From: an uncultured Prevotella sp. | GTDB lineage: Bacteria; Bacteroidota; Bacteroidia; Bacteroidales; Bacteroidaceae | Direction: 5' to 3' | Assembly (NCBI GenBank): GCA_900317685.1 | Contig: ONHQ01000003.1 | Location: 40,307 to 104,306 of the forward strand | DNA: 64,000 nt | Part shown: positions 23,647 to 33,300 of the stretch, in pieces | How the letters are laid out: each line of letters begins with the position of its first letter | Position numbering within the stretch: the first letter of the stretch is position 1 | The notes under the pieces: generated by a model | Databases searched by the model: none | Told to the model about the DNA's origin: nothing | Seen by the model: only the letters and a program-made list of their open reading frames with translations | Translations under genes and position numbers: made by a program

Positions 23647-24417
23647 ATGGCAAAGATGCAGTTGACCTTTTTGGGTACCGGTACCTCCAACGGCGTGCCG
23701 GTGATAGGATGTCATTGTGCGGTTTGCGACAGCAAGGATCCGCGTGACCACCGTCTGCGTACGGCGGCGTTGCTGGAGACTGCGTCCACGCGCATCCTGA
23801 TCGACTGCGGTCCTGACATCCGTCAGCAGTTGTTGCCGCTGCCTTTTCGCAAGATCGACGCTGTGCTGCTCACTCATGCCCACTACGATCATGTGGGCGG
23901 ATTGGACGATCTGCGGCCTTTCTGTCGTCTTGGCGACATCCCCATGTATGGCAATGAGCCCTGCGTGAAGGCCGTCAGACACAATTTTCCCTATTGCTTC
24001 GCGGAACATCTCTATCCCGGCGTGCCGAAGATAGAGCTCCATACGCTGCACAAAGAAGAGCCGTTGCGGGTGGGCGACATCGACGTGCTACCTGTCGAGG
24101 TGATGCACGACAAGTTGCCCGTCCTGGGCTATCGCTTTGGTTCGCTGGCCTATATCACCGACATGAAGGACATTGACGACAGTCAGTTGGCCCTCTTAGA
24201 GGGCGTCGATACGCTGGTTGTCAATGGACTCAGATGGGAAATGCCCCACCATAGTCATCAGCTCATTCCCGACGCTGTCGCCATGGGAAAGAAGTTGGGC
24301 GCGCGCCGAACCTTTATCATCCATCTTACCCACGACGTGGGACTCTATGACGAGGCCAACGCGAGACTGCCGGAAGGCTGTCTGTTTCCGTACGACGGCA
24401 TGAAGATAGAGGTGTAG
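23647..24417 (+). CDS. MBL-fold metallohydrolase, PhnP-like
   Basis: 256 residues with the metallo-beta-lactamase fold. The metal motif HAHYDHVGGLDDLRPF is at about residues 77-92. An N-terminal LGTGTSNGVPVIGCHCAVC with two Cys resembles the extra zinc site of PhnP. PhnP is a phosphoribosyl cyclic phosphodiesterase, but no other phn gene is here, so the true substrate is open; a general cyclic-nucleotide or RNA-fragment phosphodiesterase is possible. It is co-directional with murB, 22 nt away. Confidence 0.88.
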   Translation: MAKMQLTFLGTGTSNGVPVIGCHCAVCDSKDPRDHRLRTAALLETASTRILIDCGPDIRQQLLPLPFRKIDAVLLTHAHYDHVGGLDDLRPFCRLGDIPMYGNEPCVKAVRHNFPYCFAEHLYPGVPKIELHTLHKEEPLRVGDIDVLPVEVMHDKLPVLGYRFGSLAYITDMKDIDDSQLALLEGVDTLVVNGLRWEMPHHSHQLIPDAVAMGKKLGARRTFIIHLTHDVGLYDEANARLPEGCLFPYDGMKIEV

Positions 24418-24513
24418 GAAATATTGCAAGAGAGAAGGATATTTGCTTGCAAAAAGGCTGCAAGCAGAGAGATTTTCAGATGAGAAAACAAGGTCGTACT
24501 TGACGTATGGGCA

Positions 24514-24576
24514 TAAAAAAAGGAGTACCGCTGTACTCCAACCTTGTTAACCTTAAATCTAATACTATGAAAAACA
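24514..24576 (-). ncRNA. Candidate short small RNA with own promoter and terminator
   Basis: On the reverse strand, a TAACTTTGC promoter box (24581-24589) is followed by about 60 nt of non-coding sequence. This ends in a perfect 7-bp hairpin (GGAGTAC-AGCG-GTACTCC, 24522-24539) and a run of T. No ORF fits between promoter and terminator. I recall near-identical hairpin-plus-leader sequences recurring in Bacteroidales intergenic regions, which would make it a repeated sRNA family. That memory is unverified. Alternatively the hairpin is simply the terminator of the operon upstream (25707 to 24714). Confidence 0.55.
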
Positions 24577-24580
24577 CGAT

Positions 24581-24589
24581 GCAAAGTTA
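24581..24589 (-). promoter_or_regulatory. -7 promoter box for the candidate small RNA
   Basis: TAACTTTGC on the reverse strand, in non-coding sequence 125 nt past the stop of the gene at 24714 and about 40 nt before the hairpin terminator. Confidence 0.55.
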
Positions 24590-24713
24590 CGAATGTTTCT
24601 CGAGTTTTGTTCCAAATCCACCCATAAATGATGATATAATAACCTTTATTAACAAGATTTGGCTTGCATTTTAGTATTCTGAACAGTATTTGGCACAGTT
24701 ACTCCTTTGCCGT

Positions 24714-24971
24714 CTACTTTTTGAATTTGCGGTAGAGCTTCCAGCCCAAGAGGAAAGCGTCGAGGAGTCCGGCACCCGTGTTGACGAGGCTGCCAATGCG
24801 CTTTGAAGGCGTGGCATCTCTCTTGAAACCCTCGGGCTTGCGGAACAGTGTCTGCCATTGTTGCTGGATCTTCTTGCGGTCCTGGTCGATCTGCTCTTTG
24901 AGGATGCTTCTGCGCATGGCGATCTCTTCCAGGCTGCGGTAAGTGGTAAAGTCTGTGTTATGGTTGTTCAT
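24714..24971 (-). CDS. Small hypothetical protein of the ytxH cluster
   Basis: 85 residues. The N-terminal two thirds are a charged helix (EEIAMRRSILKEQIDQDRKK) and the C-terminus is a short amphipathic or membrane-associated segment (GLLDAFLLGWKLYRKFKK). It is not a family that I can name. It ends the leftward cluster ytxH / DUF1469 / this gene, 3 nt after the DUF1469-type gene, a grouping common in Bacteroidota and thought to relate to envelope or general stress. That functional link is inference. Confidence 0.72.
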   Translation of the reverse strand: MNNHNTDFTTYRSLEEIAMRRSILKEQIDQDRKKIQQQWQTLFRKPEGFKRDATPSKRIGSLVNTGAGLLDAFLLGWKLYRKFKK

Positions 24972-24974
24972 GAT

Positions 24975-25325
24975 TTAATTGCTTAATAAGATGGACGCGA
25001 GGAAATGGACCAGCGGGCGCTCAATCCATCTCTTTCTGAAAATAAGGAAGAGCAAGAGTATCACCAAATAGATGCCCGCAATGATGAGAAAGGCACCTAC
25101 TGAGCCTACGAGCGGGGTAAGCGCAAAGGCTGCCGCGAAACTGAGGTAGATGAGAATCAGCATCAGTATCAAGGACAGAATGGCGGTCATCGCCACCACG
25201 GTGAGCACCCTGACGGTCTTCTCAACTACTTCCAGCTTCACATTCTCACCTTGCAGGCTGGCGTAGTGCTTCACACTCTCTACCAGTTGGGCGATGGTCT
25301 CTATGTTTTGATCGTTGGAAAACAT
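24975..25325 (-). CDS. DUF1469 (phage-holin-superfamily-like) membrane protein
   Basis: 116 residues from the ATG at 25325 (MFSNDQNIETIAQLV); a longer frame to 25418 adds a non-conserved charged N-terminus and is less likely. An N-terminal amphipathic helix is followed by two long membrane helices (VLTVVAMTAILSLILMLILI and AFLIIAGIYLVILLLFLIF). This is the layout of PF07332/DUF1469 proteins, which are grouped with holins by fold but are chromosomal membrane proteins of unknown function. It sits between the ytxH gene and the 85-residue gene. Confidence 0.8.
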   Translation of the reverse strand: MFSNDQNIETIAQLVESVKHYASLQGENVKLEVVEKTVRVLTVVAMTAILSLILMLILIYLSFAAAFALTPLVGSVGAFLIIAGIYLVILLLFLIFRKRWIERPLVHFLASILLSN

Positions 25326-25488
25326 GTGGAAGTCTTGATGAAAGAAACCTTGGCGAGGCTCGTGCGACGCATTGTCTTGCTTGCGCTGGCCTCGCCGGGT
25401 TAGAAACGGAATTTTCAATTTACTCCTTATTATAATAGTGTTCGTCCATTGTGCATGGGCTGTCTGTGGTTTGAAGCGACCTTGCAGC

Positions 25489-25707
25489 CTATGCGTTTGT
25501 GCTGTCTACGGCGTCTTTGATGTCGTCTACCAGATCGTCAGCATCTTTGCGTGCAAGCTTGATGTCGTGCTTCTTGCAGAAATCATCAACAGCGTCGGAA
25601 ATCTTCGTGCGGGTGTCTGAGCCCTTCTCCGGGGCGAGCAGCAGACCGATGGCAGCGCCAGCAATGGCACCACCCAAGAAAGCTGAGATATAACCTAATG
25701 TCTTCAT
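25489..25707 (-). CDS. YtxH domain protein
   Basis: 72 residues. One Gly/Ala-rich membrane helix (GYISAFLGGAIAGAAIGLLLAPEKG) with the classic LLAPEKGSDTR end of YtxH is followed by a charged helical tail (about 30-72). YtxH proteins are small membrane-anchored general-stress proteins in Firmicutes and are common in Bacteroidota, without a known mechanism. First gene of a three-gene leftward cluster, with its own promoter box at 25743. Confidence 0.88.
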   Translation of the reverse strand: MKTLGYISAFLGGAIAGAAIGLLLAPEKGSDTRTKISDAVDDFCKKHDIKLARKDADDLVDDIKDAVDSTNA

Positions 25708-25742
25708 AAACTTAGTGTTTTGTGGGTTTAAATTTATCTATT

Positions 25743-25751
25743 GCAAATATA
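25743..25751 (-). promoter_or_regulatory. -7 promoter box for the ytxH cluster
   Basis: TATATTTGC on the reverse strand, 35 nt before the ATG at 25707. Confidence 0.6.
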
Positions 25752-25867
25752 TGATTTTTTTTCCGTAATGACATGCTTTGTGGATATATTTTTTGTTAAA
25801 TACTCTCTGATTCACTGATTTAACAAACTTTATGTGCACGAAAAGGACGCTTTCGTAATTAATTTAG

Positions 25868-25876
25868 TAATTTCGC
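25868..25876 (+). promoter_or_regulatory. -7-like promoter box for the SPOR lipoprotein
   Basis: TAATTTCGC (one change from TAnnTTTG), 80 nt upstream of the ATG at 25957; divergent from the ytxH promoter. Confidence 0.45.
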
Positions 25877-25956
25877 AAAATAAAAAGTAGAATACCCTTA
25901 GACACAAAGAGTGAGAATATCAACAGAACATTAATATTAAAATCAAATAGAAGATA

Positions 25957-26457
25957 ATGAGAAAATATGTGTTATTAAGCACAGCACTGTGCCTTGCTTT
26001 CGCTTTTACCAGTTGTGGAACAAAAGAAGATGCCTATAAAAAGGCTTACGAAAAGGCCAAGGCTCAGGAAGAGCAGCAGAACCAGCAGAAGGCCGTGCAG
26101 GACGAGGCACCTGTGGTGACTCCCTTGGCTGAGAAGCAGGCTGACCAGACCACTGTGACCAATGTCAACAATGCCAATGTGCGTAGTGAGAACGTTACTG
26201 TTGTCAGCGGCAAGGGCTTGCAGGCTTATAGTGTCGTGGTGGGCTCTTTCTCTCTGAAGGCTAATGCCGAAGGACTGCAGAGTACCCTCAAGCAGGGCGG
26301 CTACGACGCTCAGATCGCTTATAATCCCCAGGTGAACATGTACCGTGTCATCGCATCTACCTCTGACGACAAGACAAGTGCAGTACAGAGCCGCGACGCC
26401 ATCCGTGGAAGCAAGTTCAATCCTAAGAGCGACGCTTGGTTGCTGTTCAAGAAATAA
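25957..26457 (+). CDS. SPOR-domain lipoprotein
   Basis: 166 residues. The lipoprotein signal ends FAFTSCGTK with the lipidated Cys at 20. A Lys/Glu/Gln-rich helical linker (about 24-60) leads to a C-terminal SPOR domain (YSVVVGSFSLKANAEGLQSTL, then YRVIASTSDD). SPOR domains bind glycan strands stripped of stem peptides at the division septum, so the protein is probably a periplasmic septal factor. It starts a rightward series with ruvX, def, a TPR protein and greA. Confidence 0.92.
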   Translation: MRKYVLLSTALCLAFAFTSCGTKEDAYKKAYEKAKAQEEQQNQQKAVQDEAPVVTPLAEKQADQTTVTNVNNANVRSENVTVVSGKGLQAYSVVVGSFSLKANAEGLQSTLKQGGYDAQIAYNPQVNMYRVIASTSDDKTSAVQSRDAIRGSKFNPKSDAWLLFKK

Positions 26458-26478
26458 TTTTCCAATCAGTAAGATACC

Positions 26479-26901
26479 TTGGGAAGAATTCTTTCCATTG
26501 ACTACGGCAAGCGCCGGACGGGGCTTGCCGTCACTGACCCTTTGCAGATTATCGCCAATGGGCTGACTACGGTAGAGACGAGAAATCTCATGGATTTCCT
26601 CAAGAAATATCTCTCTGAGGAAAACGTGGAGAAGATCGTCATCGGGAAGCCGACGCAGCCCAATGGCGCTCCGTCTGAGAATCTGGCGCGCGTGGAGGCT
26701 TTCGTGAAGCGGTGGCGCAAGGAGATGCCGTCGGTGCCGATTGTCTTCTACGACGAGCGTTTCACGTCGGTGTTGGCACATCGTGCCATCATCGAGGGAG
26801 GCGTGAAAAAGAAAACAAGGCGGGAGAACAAAGGACTCGTGGATGAGGTGAGTGCCACCATCATCCTGCAAGATTTTATGAATTCACAAAGAAGAATATG
26901 A
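26479..26901 (+). CDS. ruvX: Putative pre-16S rRNA nuclease / Holliday junction resolvase, RuvX/YqgF family
   Basis: 140 residues from a TTG start at 26479; no ATG is available in frame before the conserved N-terminus GRILSIDYGKRRTGLAVTD. The RNase H-like fold is shown by that first-strand Asp motif, by IVIGKP and by FYDERFTSV with the second acidic pair. The C-terminal VDEVSATIILQDF supplies the last catalytic Asp. The family processes the 5' end of 16S rRNA in E. coli. It overlaps def by 4 nt (ATGA) and lies 21 nt after the SPOR gene. Confidence 0.93.
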   Translation: MGRILSIDYGKRRTGLAVTDPLQIIANGLTTVETRNLMDFLKKYLSEENVEKIVIGKPTQPNGAPSENLARVEAFVKRWRKEMPSVPIVFYDERFTSVLAHRAIIEGGVKKKTRRENKGLVDEVSATIILQDFMNSQRRI

Positions 26902-27461
26902 TATTACCCATCTATACTTATGGTCAGCCTGTGCTCCGCAAGGTGGCTCAGGATATAGACCCAAGCGACGCCTCGCTGCCGCAGTTGATCAGTGACATGT
27001 TTGAGACGCTTGACAATGCCAGTGGCGTGGGTCTTGCTGCTCCTCAAATCGGCAAGTCCATCCGTGTGGTTGTCATCGACTTGGATGTGCTGAAAGACGA
27101 TTTCCCTGAGTACAAGGGCTTCCGCCACGCGTTTGTGAATGCCCATATCCTTGAATATGACGACAAGGAGAAGGAGACGCTTGAGGAAGGATGCCTGTCG
27201 ATTCCCGGTCTCGGTGAGAACGTCACACGCCCTAAACGCATCCACGTGAAGTATCTCGACGAGAATATGACTCCTCACGACGAGTGGGTCGACGGCTATC
27301 TGGCCCGTGTCATGCAGCATGAGTTCGACCATCTCGAAGGCGTGATGTATGTCGACAAGGTGTCACCTCTGCGCAAGCAGCTCATCCGCAACAAGCTCCG
27401 CGCCATCATGCAGGGCAAGTTCCGCTGCGGCTATCGTGTGAAGACGATTCACAAGAAGTAG
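26898..27461 (+). CDS. def: Peptide deformylase
   Basis: 187 residues, typical length. The enzyme removes the formyl group from nascent chains after initiation. All three motifs are present: GVGLAAPQIG (I, about 42-51), EGCLSIPG with the metal-binding Cys (II, about 98-105), and QHEFDHLEGVMYVD with HExxH-type metal ligands in the form HEFDH (III, about 141-154). Translation is coupled to ruvX through a 4-nt overlap. Confidence 0.97.
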   Translation: MILPIYTYGQPVLRKVAQDIDPSDASLPQLISDMFETLDNASGVGLAAPQIGKSIRVVVIDLDVLKDDFPEYKGFRHAFVNAHILEYDDKEKETLEEGCLSIPGLGENVTRPKRIHVKYLDENMTPHDEWVDGYLARVMQHEFDHLEGVMYVDKVSPLRKQLIRNKLRAIMQGKFRCGYRVKTIHKK

Positions 27462-27506
27462 AAGAAGAGGTAAAGCATAACGTTTTTCAGGATCTCAGGT
27501 ATTAAG

Positions 27507-29528
27507 GTGAACAAGGTCAGATTGTTTCTTCTGTCACTGGTGTGGCTCTTTGTGACTCACGCCAATGCGCAATATAATGTGGACCGTCTCATCACCGCCG
27601 GTGAGGTGGCACTGCACTATGAGGACTATGTGTTGTCGATACAGTATTTCAACAAGGCTTTGGCTTTGAAGCCTTATCTGTGGCTGCCATGGTACGACCG
27701 TGCTGCCGCGAAGTACTCGCTCGACGACTATGTAGGTGCCGAAGAAGACGCGTCCCATGCCATAGACCTCAACCCTTATATCGAACAGATCTTTGATCTT
27801 CGTGCCATGTCGCGCATCCGTCAGCAGAAATACGCTGACGCGATCACTGACTACGACAGGGCCATCCATCTCAACCCCTCGGTGACCAGCTTCTGGACCA
27901 ACAGAGCGATCTGCCGGTTGAATGTCAAGGACTACGACCATGCCTTGGAAGATGCTGACACGATCATCTCGCGGTGGTCCAAGACGGCAACGGCCTACTC
28001 GCTGAAGGCGGAAATCTATCTGGAGAAAAAAGATACGATGAAGGCCGACCACTGGTTGGCACGCAGCCTTACCATCGACCCGTATAATGTCGATGCGTGG
28101 GCAACGCGCTCAGCCATCGCCCTCAACCGCAAGCATTGGGCGGTCGCAGACTCCTGTCTGAGCAAGCTGATCTATCTGCGCCCGAAAGTCGTTCACAACT
28201 ATGTCAACCGTGCGCTGGTGAGACTCAACCTCAACAACCTGCGCGGGGCAATGGCCGACTATGACATGGCCATCGACCTGGATCCAAACAACTTCCTGGC
28301 TCACTACAACCGTGGCTTGCTGCGCTTACAGCTCGGTGACGACAACCGTGCGCTGAAAGACTTCGACTTTGTGGTGAAGATGGAGCCACAGAACTTTATG
28401 GCTATCTATAACCGTGCCTTACTCAACGACAAGCTCGGTAACCTGAGGGCGGCCATTCGCGACTATTCTGCTGTCATCAGTCAGTTCCCCAATTTCTGGA
28501 CGGGTCTGTCGCAGCGTGCGCAATGCTATCGCAAGTTGGGTATGACGTCAAAAGCAGAACTCGATGAGTTCCGCATCTTCAAGGCTCAGATGGATAAGCA
28601 TGTGGGCATCCAGCAGCGGTGGAGCCGCAAGAAGCTGAAGGAGGTGCGCCGACGCTCCGAGATTGATATCAGTAAATATAACGACATCGTCGTGGAGGAT
28701 CAGCCACAGACCGTCGAGCATGAATACAAGAGCGATATCCGTGGCGCCATCCAAAACAATGCTGTCGAGGTTGCTATGCTGCCGTCCTATCGCCTGTCGT
28801 ATTTCAATTATGTCAACACAGTCAATGGCAGCAAGGCCTTCGATACTACGCTGGAGCAGTTCAACAACACGATGCAGCCGCTCAAACGTCTGTATTTGAC
28901 TTGCAACCAAAGCAAGAAGATGGACGACGTGAGCTCCAAGCAGATCTTCCAGCTCGTTGACAACCTCTCGGAAGGTATCAAGGAAGAGAAAGACCCGCAT
29001 CAGCGTGCGGCCCTGCTCTTGCAGCGTGCCGTGGCATACGCCGAACTGCAGAACTACAACGACGCGCTCTCTGATCTCGACGACTATGTGGCCATGGAGA
29101 AGCAAAGCGTGCTCGGCCGTTCCGAGCGGGCTCTCTGCCAGTTGATGCTCAACGACTACGAGGCTTCTAAGGGACAGAATGTCAGCATGAAGACTTCACA
29201 GGTGGAGGGCGACTATGCCGTGGCGATCCAGTTGGCTCCTAAGAATGCTTACCTCTATTATAACCGTGGTAACTTCTATGCCGAGCAGAAAAACTATACG
29301 CATGCCATCGATGACTACACGCGTGCCCTGCAGATCGATTCCCGTCTGGCTGAGGCTTATTACAACCGTGGACTGGCCTATTACTATAGCGGCAACCTGC
29401 ACATGGCTCAGCAAGATCTCAGTAAGGCCGGCGAGCTGGGGCTCTATCATGCCTATGCGCTCAGCAAGCAGCTTGGCGAGCGTAAGCCCAGCGCAAAGCG
29501 GAGCGCAGAGAAAGGCAAACGCCGGTAA
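27507..29528 (+). CDS. Exported tetratricopeptide-repeat protein
   Basis: 673 residues from a GTG start at 27507. A signal peptide (VRLFLLSLVWLFVTHANAQ) is followed by at least ten TPR units, for example DYVLSIQYFNKALALKPYLW, KYADAITDYDRAIHLNPS and NYTHAIDDYTRALQIDSRLA. A non-TPR insert of about 150 residues lies at 380-500, and the C-terminus is basic. TPR arrays are protein-protein scaffolds; the signal peptide places it in the periplasm. The partner is unknown. It lies 45 nt after def. Confidence 0.88.
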   Translation: MNKVRLFLLSLVWLFVTHANAQYNVDRLITAGEVALHYEDYVLSIQYFNKALALKPYLWLPWYDRAAAKYSLDDYVGAEEDASHAIDLNPYIEQIFDLRAMSRIRQQKYADAITDYDRAIHLNPSVTSFWTNRAICRLNVKDYDHALEDADTIISRWSKTATAYSLKAEIYLEKKDTMKADHWLARSLTIDPYNVDAWATRSAIALNRKHWAVADSCLSKLIYLRPKVVHNYVNRALVRLNLNNLRGAMADYDMAIDLDPNNFLAHYNRGLLRLQLGDDNRALKDFDFVVKMEPQNFMAIYNRALLNDKLGNLRAAIRDYSAVISQFPNFWTGLSQRAQCYRKLGMTSKAELDEFRIFKAQMDKHVGIQQRWSRKKLKEVRRRSEIDISKYNDIVVEDQPQTVEHEYKSDIRGAIQNNAVEVAMLPSYRLSYFNYVNTVNGSKAFDTTLEQFNNTMQPLKRLYLTCNQSKKMDDVSSKQIFQLVDNLSEGIKEEKDPHQRAALLLQRAVAYAELQNYNDALSDLDDYVAMEKQSVLGRSERALCQLMLNDYEASKGQNVSMKTSQVEGDYAVAIQLAPKNAYLYYNRGNFYAEQKNYTHAIDDYTRALQIDSRLAEAYYNRGLAYYYSGNLHMAQQDLSKAGELGLYHAYALSKQLGERKPSAKRSAEKGKRR

Positions 29529-29629
29529 TATCTGCCTCAAATATGTGTCTCCGCTCTGCAATGCATAAATTGATTGGCGGAAGATAGCGCCGCCTCACAA
29601 AAAAATACAATTCAAGACAAAGGTTTATC

Positions 29630-30094
29630 ATGGAATTCATGTCACAGGAAGGTTACGATGAACTCGTAGCCGAGCTCAACCATATGATCAAAGTGGAGTT
29701 GCCCAAAGCGATCGATGCCGTGTCTGAGGCTCGTGACAAGGGTGACTTGAGCGAGAACTTCGAGTATCGTGCTGCCAAGCGCGAGCACTCCCGTCTGCTG
29801 GGCCGCATCCGCTTCAAGCAGAATGTCTTGGCGCACGCGCGTGTACTCGAAGCCAGTCGGGTGAACGCCGACACCGTGCAGTTGCTGTGCAAGGTGGAGC
29901 TTGCTGACTTGACTCACGGTCGCAAGCTCTGCTACACGCTGGCCAGTCCTCATGAGGCAAATCTCCGGGAAGGCAAGATCTCCATCAAGTCTCCTATTGC
30001 TCAGGCTTTACTCAACAGGCGGGTAGGGGACGTCGTGGATGTCAAGGTGCCCGCCGGCATCCTGCAACTGCGGATAGAGTCTATCAGCCTCTAA
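29630..30094 (+). CDS. greA: Transcription elongation factor GreA
   Basis: 154 residues, the standard length. An N-terminal coiled-coil finger (MSQEGYDELVAELNHMI, then AVSEARDKGDLSENFEYRAAK with the tip acidic residues D and E that coordinate Mg in the RNA polymerase active site) leads to a C-terminal FKBP-like domain (GKISIKSPIAQALLNRRVGD). GreA rescues backtracked RNA polymerase by transcript cleavage. It follows the TPR gene by about 100 nt and precedes a very small gene. Confidence 0.96.
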   Translation: MEFMSQEGYDELVAELNHMIKVELPKAIDAVSEARDKGDLSENFEYRAAKREHSRLLGRIRFKQNVLAHARVLEASRVNADTVQLLCKVELADLTHGRKLCYTLASPHEANLREGKISIKSPIAQALLNRRVGDVVDVKVPAGILQLRIESISL

Positions 30095-30175
30095 GTTGCT
30101 ATATATAATAAGGTGTATATATCAATTGGAGTCTACATAAGTTAGGAAGAATATATAAAAAGGGAGTATCAGGTC

Positions 30176-30322
30176 ATGGCAGATAATTTCTTGGAGCGTC
30201 ATCGCGAGGAATACGAGCAGCGGAAGCAGCGTTGGCTGCTTCGCAAGAAGTTGCACCTTCATCCGGGAAAGAAGGGCACACATCGCACAGGTGTGGACAA
30301 GCCTGAGGATGAGGCGCTGTGA
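30176..30322 (+). CDS. Very small basic protein downstream of greA
   Basis: 48 residues, MADNFLERHREEYEQRKQ at the start, then Lys/Arg/Trp-rich and ending in an acidic tail. It has a good ribosome-binding region (AAAGGGAG 11 nt before the ATG) and biased codon use. I recall similar 40-50-residue proteins in Bacteroides, often mis-annotated as a dehydrogenase; no function is known. It probably shares the greA transcript, and it ends 28 nt before the convergent 3' end of hsdR. Confidence 0.7.
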   Translation: MADNFLERHREEYEQRKQRWLLRKKLHLHPGKKGTHRTGVDKPEDEAL

Positions 30323-30350
30323 TGACGTGTGCATTTGTGGCCGTAGCTGT

Positions 30351-33300
30351 TTACACACTTGTAGGCGATGGTTCTGCCGCCATCGACAATTCACTTTCTT
30401 CCGGGAGATTGTAAAGTTGGGCAGATGAGCTGTCTGCATCATGAGATGCGGAGGGCCCTACAAGATCATAGAACCTATTGAACAAAGCTTTTATCTTGTC
30501 GAGGATGACTGCCTTTTTCTCCTCTCTCCCTGCATTTTTCTTAAACGGGTTGAGAGGAGGCATGATGTCAGCAATCCCCGTGCCCTCTGTCTGCACATAG
30601 CCATTGTCAAAGCTGTCATGGATGAACTTCCTTGCGGGTGCGTCTTTCAGATGTTCGGTTTTGATGATGTCGCTGATCTCTTCCTGCATCTTTGTGCGTA
30701 CAAAAGTATTCCAATCATCATCCACATCACTGCTTGGCGTGATGGACTTGACAAAAGCATCAATAAGCTCTTTCTTATTGCGCATCTGCGGGCTCGACTT
30801 GATGGCCCGGTCGATGTCTTGGAGCGTCAGCTCGCGATCTTTGCTGTTTTGATCCTTATACTTCTTGACCAGCGCAAGGATATAGTCGATGTTGATTTCT
30901 ACCTGCTTGACGAGCTCCATTTCAAAGACTAAGTCATCTTTTATCTCTTCTTTATTGTGATCGCCGTTTTTTACAGCCTGGTAGATATCGTTGTACATAC
31001 CAAGGTAGTCTTGCATGTCGCGTTCACTGATAAGTTCATTGCCCGCAAACTGGTCGAAGGCTTGTAGGATGTTCAGCACACGCAGCAGTGCACCAAAGAA
31101 TTTGACAAACGCTTTCTTCTCCTCCTCGCTGGCAATGATTTCGCCGGGCTTGAACGCCCTGAGCAGCTCCACCAACTCCTCATAGCCCTTGACATGATGG
31201 CCTTTGTCATCCTCATAGCCTTTATAATACTCCTCGTAGGTCTTCATCAGCACCAAGCCGCAAGCATCTTTGTTGCCGAAGAGGGCAATGGCATCGTTGG
31301 TAGCTTTTTCCAGATTCCGGAAGCAGACGATGTTGCCAAAAGTCTTGATGGAGTTGAGGATGCGGTTGGTACGGCTATAGGCCTGCAAGAGTCCGTGCAT
31401 CCTCAGATTCTTGTCTACCCAAAGCGTGTTGAGCGTGGTGGCATCAAAGCCCGTGAGGAACATGTTAACGACGATAAGGATGTCAATCTCGCGGTTCTTC
31501 ATGCGAAGTGAGACATCCTTGTAGTAGTTCTGAAACTTGTCGGCAGAGGTGTCGTAATTGGTGCCGAACATCGCGTTGTAGTCCTGGATAGCCGCCTCCA
31601 AAAAGTCACGGTCTACGGGCTGCATGCCGTTGGTGTCCTCGTTGTTTTCGTCCTCCATGCCGGTGCCGTCATCCTCGTCGTTGACCCCATAGCTGAAGAT
31701 AGTCGCCACCTTCAACCCACTGTGCTGCCGCTTGAACTCGTTATAATAGAGTTTGGCATACTCGATGCTTGCCACGGCAAAGATAGAGTTGAAGCCCGTC
31801 ATGCGCACCAGCTGCTTCACTTCCTCCACCTTTCCCTGCTTCTTGGATGATGCAACCTCATTGACATTCAGCAGTTTGTTAAAAATAAAGCTCTTGTCAT
31901 TGCGCTTCGTCTTCTGATTGAAGTGCTTGATGATATATTCGGTGCCGAGCTTGATGCGACGCGGGTCTTTGAGGGCGTTGTCGGTGTCAATGCTCCACAC
32001 CTCCTGGTTTTCAATGTCTTTCTTCTCCTTCATGGTGGAGATATACTCCACGCGGAAGGGCAGTACATTGCGGTCGCGGATGGCGTCCACAATGGTATAG
32101 CTGTGCAGCTTGTCGCCGAAAGCCTGTGCCGTGGTTTTCAGATTCGGGTTGCCGCTCGTGCTGGCGTTTTTGGCGAAGATAGGGGTGCCGGTGAAGCCAA
32201 AGATGTAATAATGCTTGAACTTCTTGGTGATGAGCGTGTGCATGTCGCCGAACTGCGAGCGATGGCATTCGTCGAAGATGAACACGATCTGCTTTTGCGT
32301 GATGGCCTTGACCTCATCCTCGTAGGTCTTGTTCTTCAGCATCGACGCCAATTTTTGTATCGTCGTGATGACGAGCTTCTTCTGCGGGTCGCTGCTGCCT
32401 AACTGCCGCCGCAGGATGTTGGAGCTTGTATTACTGTTGGCCGCTCCTTTCTCAAAGCGGTCATACTCCTTCATCGTCTGATAGTCCAGGTCCTTGCGAT
32501 CGACGACAAAGACCACCTTGTCGATGAAATCCATTTGTGTGGCCAGGCGTGCCGTCTTGAACGAGGTCAGTGTTTTACCCGATCCTGTCGTATGCCAGAT
32601 ATAACCGCCGGCCTTGATGCTGCCTTCCCAATGATAGTTGTGGGCGATGATGATGCGGTTGATGATCTTCTCCGTAGCACAAATCTGATACGGCCGCATG
32701 ACCATCAGCAGCTGCTCGCTTGTAAAGATACAATATTTGGCGAGGATGTTAAGGATGGTGTGCTTGGCAAAGAAGGTTGCGGTGAAGTCCATCAGGTCGG
32801 TGATGGGCACATTTCGCTCGTCAGCCCACCACGAAGTAAACTCAAACGAGTTGCTGGTGTGTTTGCCCTGCCCCGGCTTTTGGTTGCCACTGTTTTGCTT
32901 AACATGGGCAAAACGCGTGGTGTTGCTATAGTATTTCGTCTCCGTGCCGTTGGAGATAACGAAGATCTGAACGTACTCAAAGAGCCCGGTACCACTCCAA
33001 AACGACTCGCGCTGATAGCGGTTGATCTGGTTGAAGGCCTCACGGATGGGCACGCCACGGCGCTTCAGCTCCACGTGAACAAGCGGGAGCCCATTGACGA
33101 GGATGGTCACGTCGTAGCGGTTCTCACGGGCTCCACCCTCGGGGGTATATTGATTGATGACCTGCAGACTGTTATTGTGGACATTCTTTTTGTCAAAGAT
33201 GCGGATGTTACGCTGCTCGCCGTTGTCGAAGAGGAAGGTCTGCACGTTGTCCTCTTGGATGAGCCGCGTCTTCTCCACGATACCATTGTTCTGATTGGCC

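Noticed and set aside
24568-24660. A forward-strand ATG frame (MKNTMQSYE...) over the small-RNA region
   Set aside because: No promoter or ribosome-binding site supports it; the promoter and terminator lie on the opposite strand.
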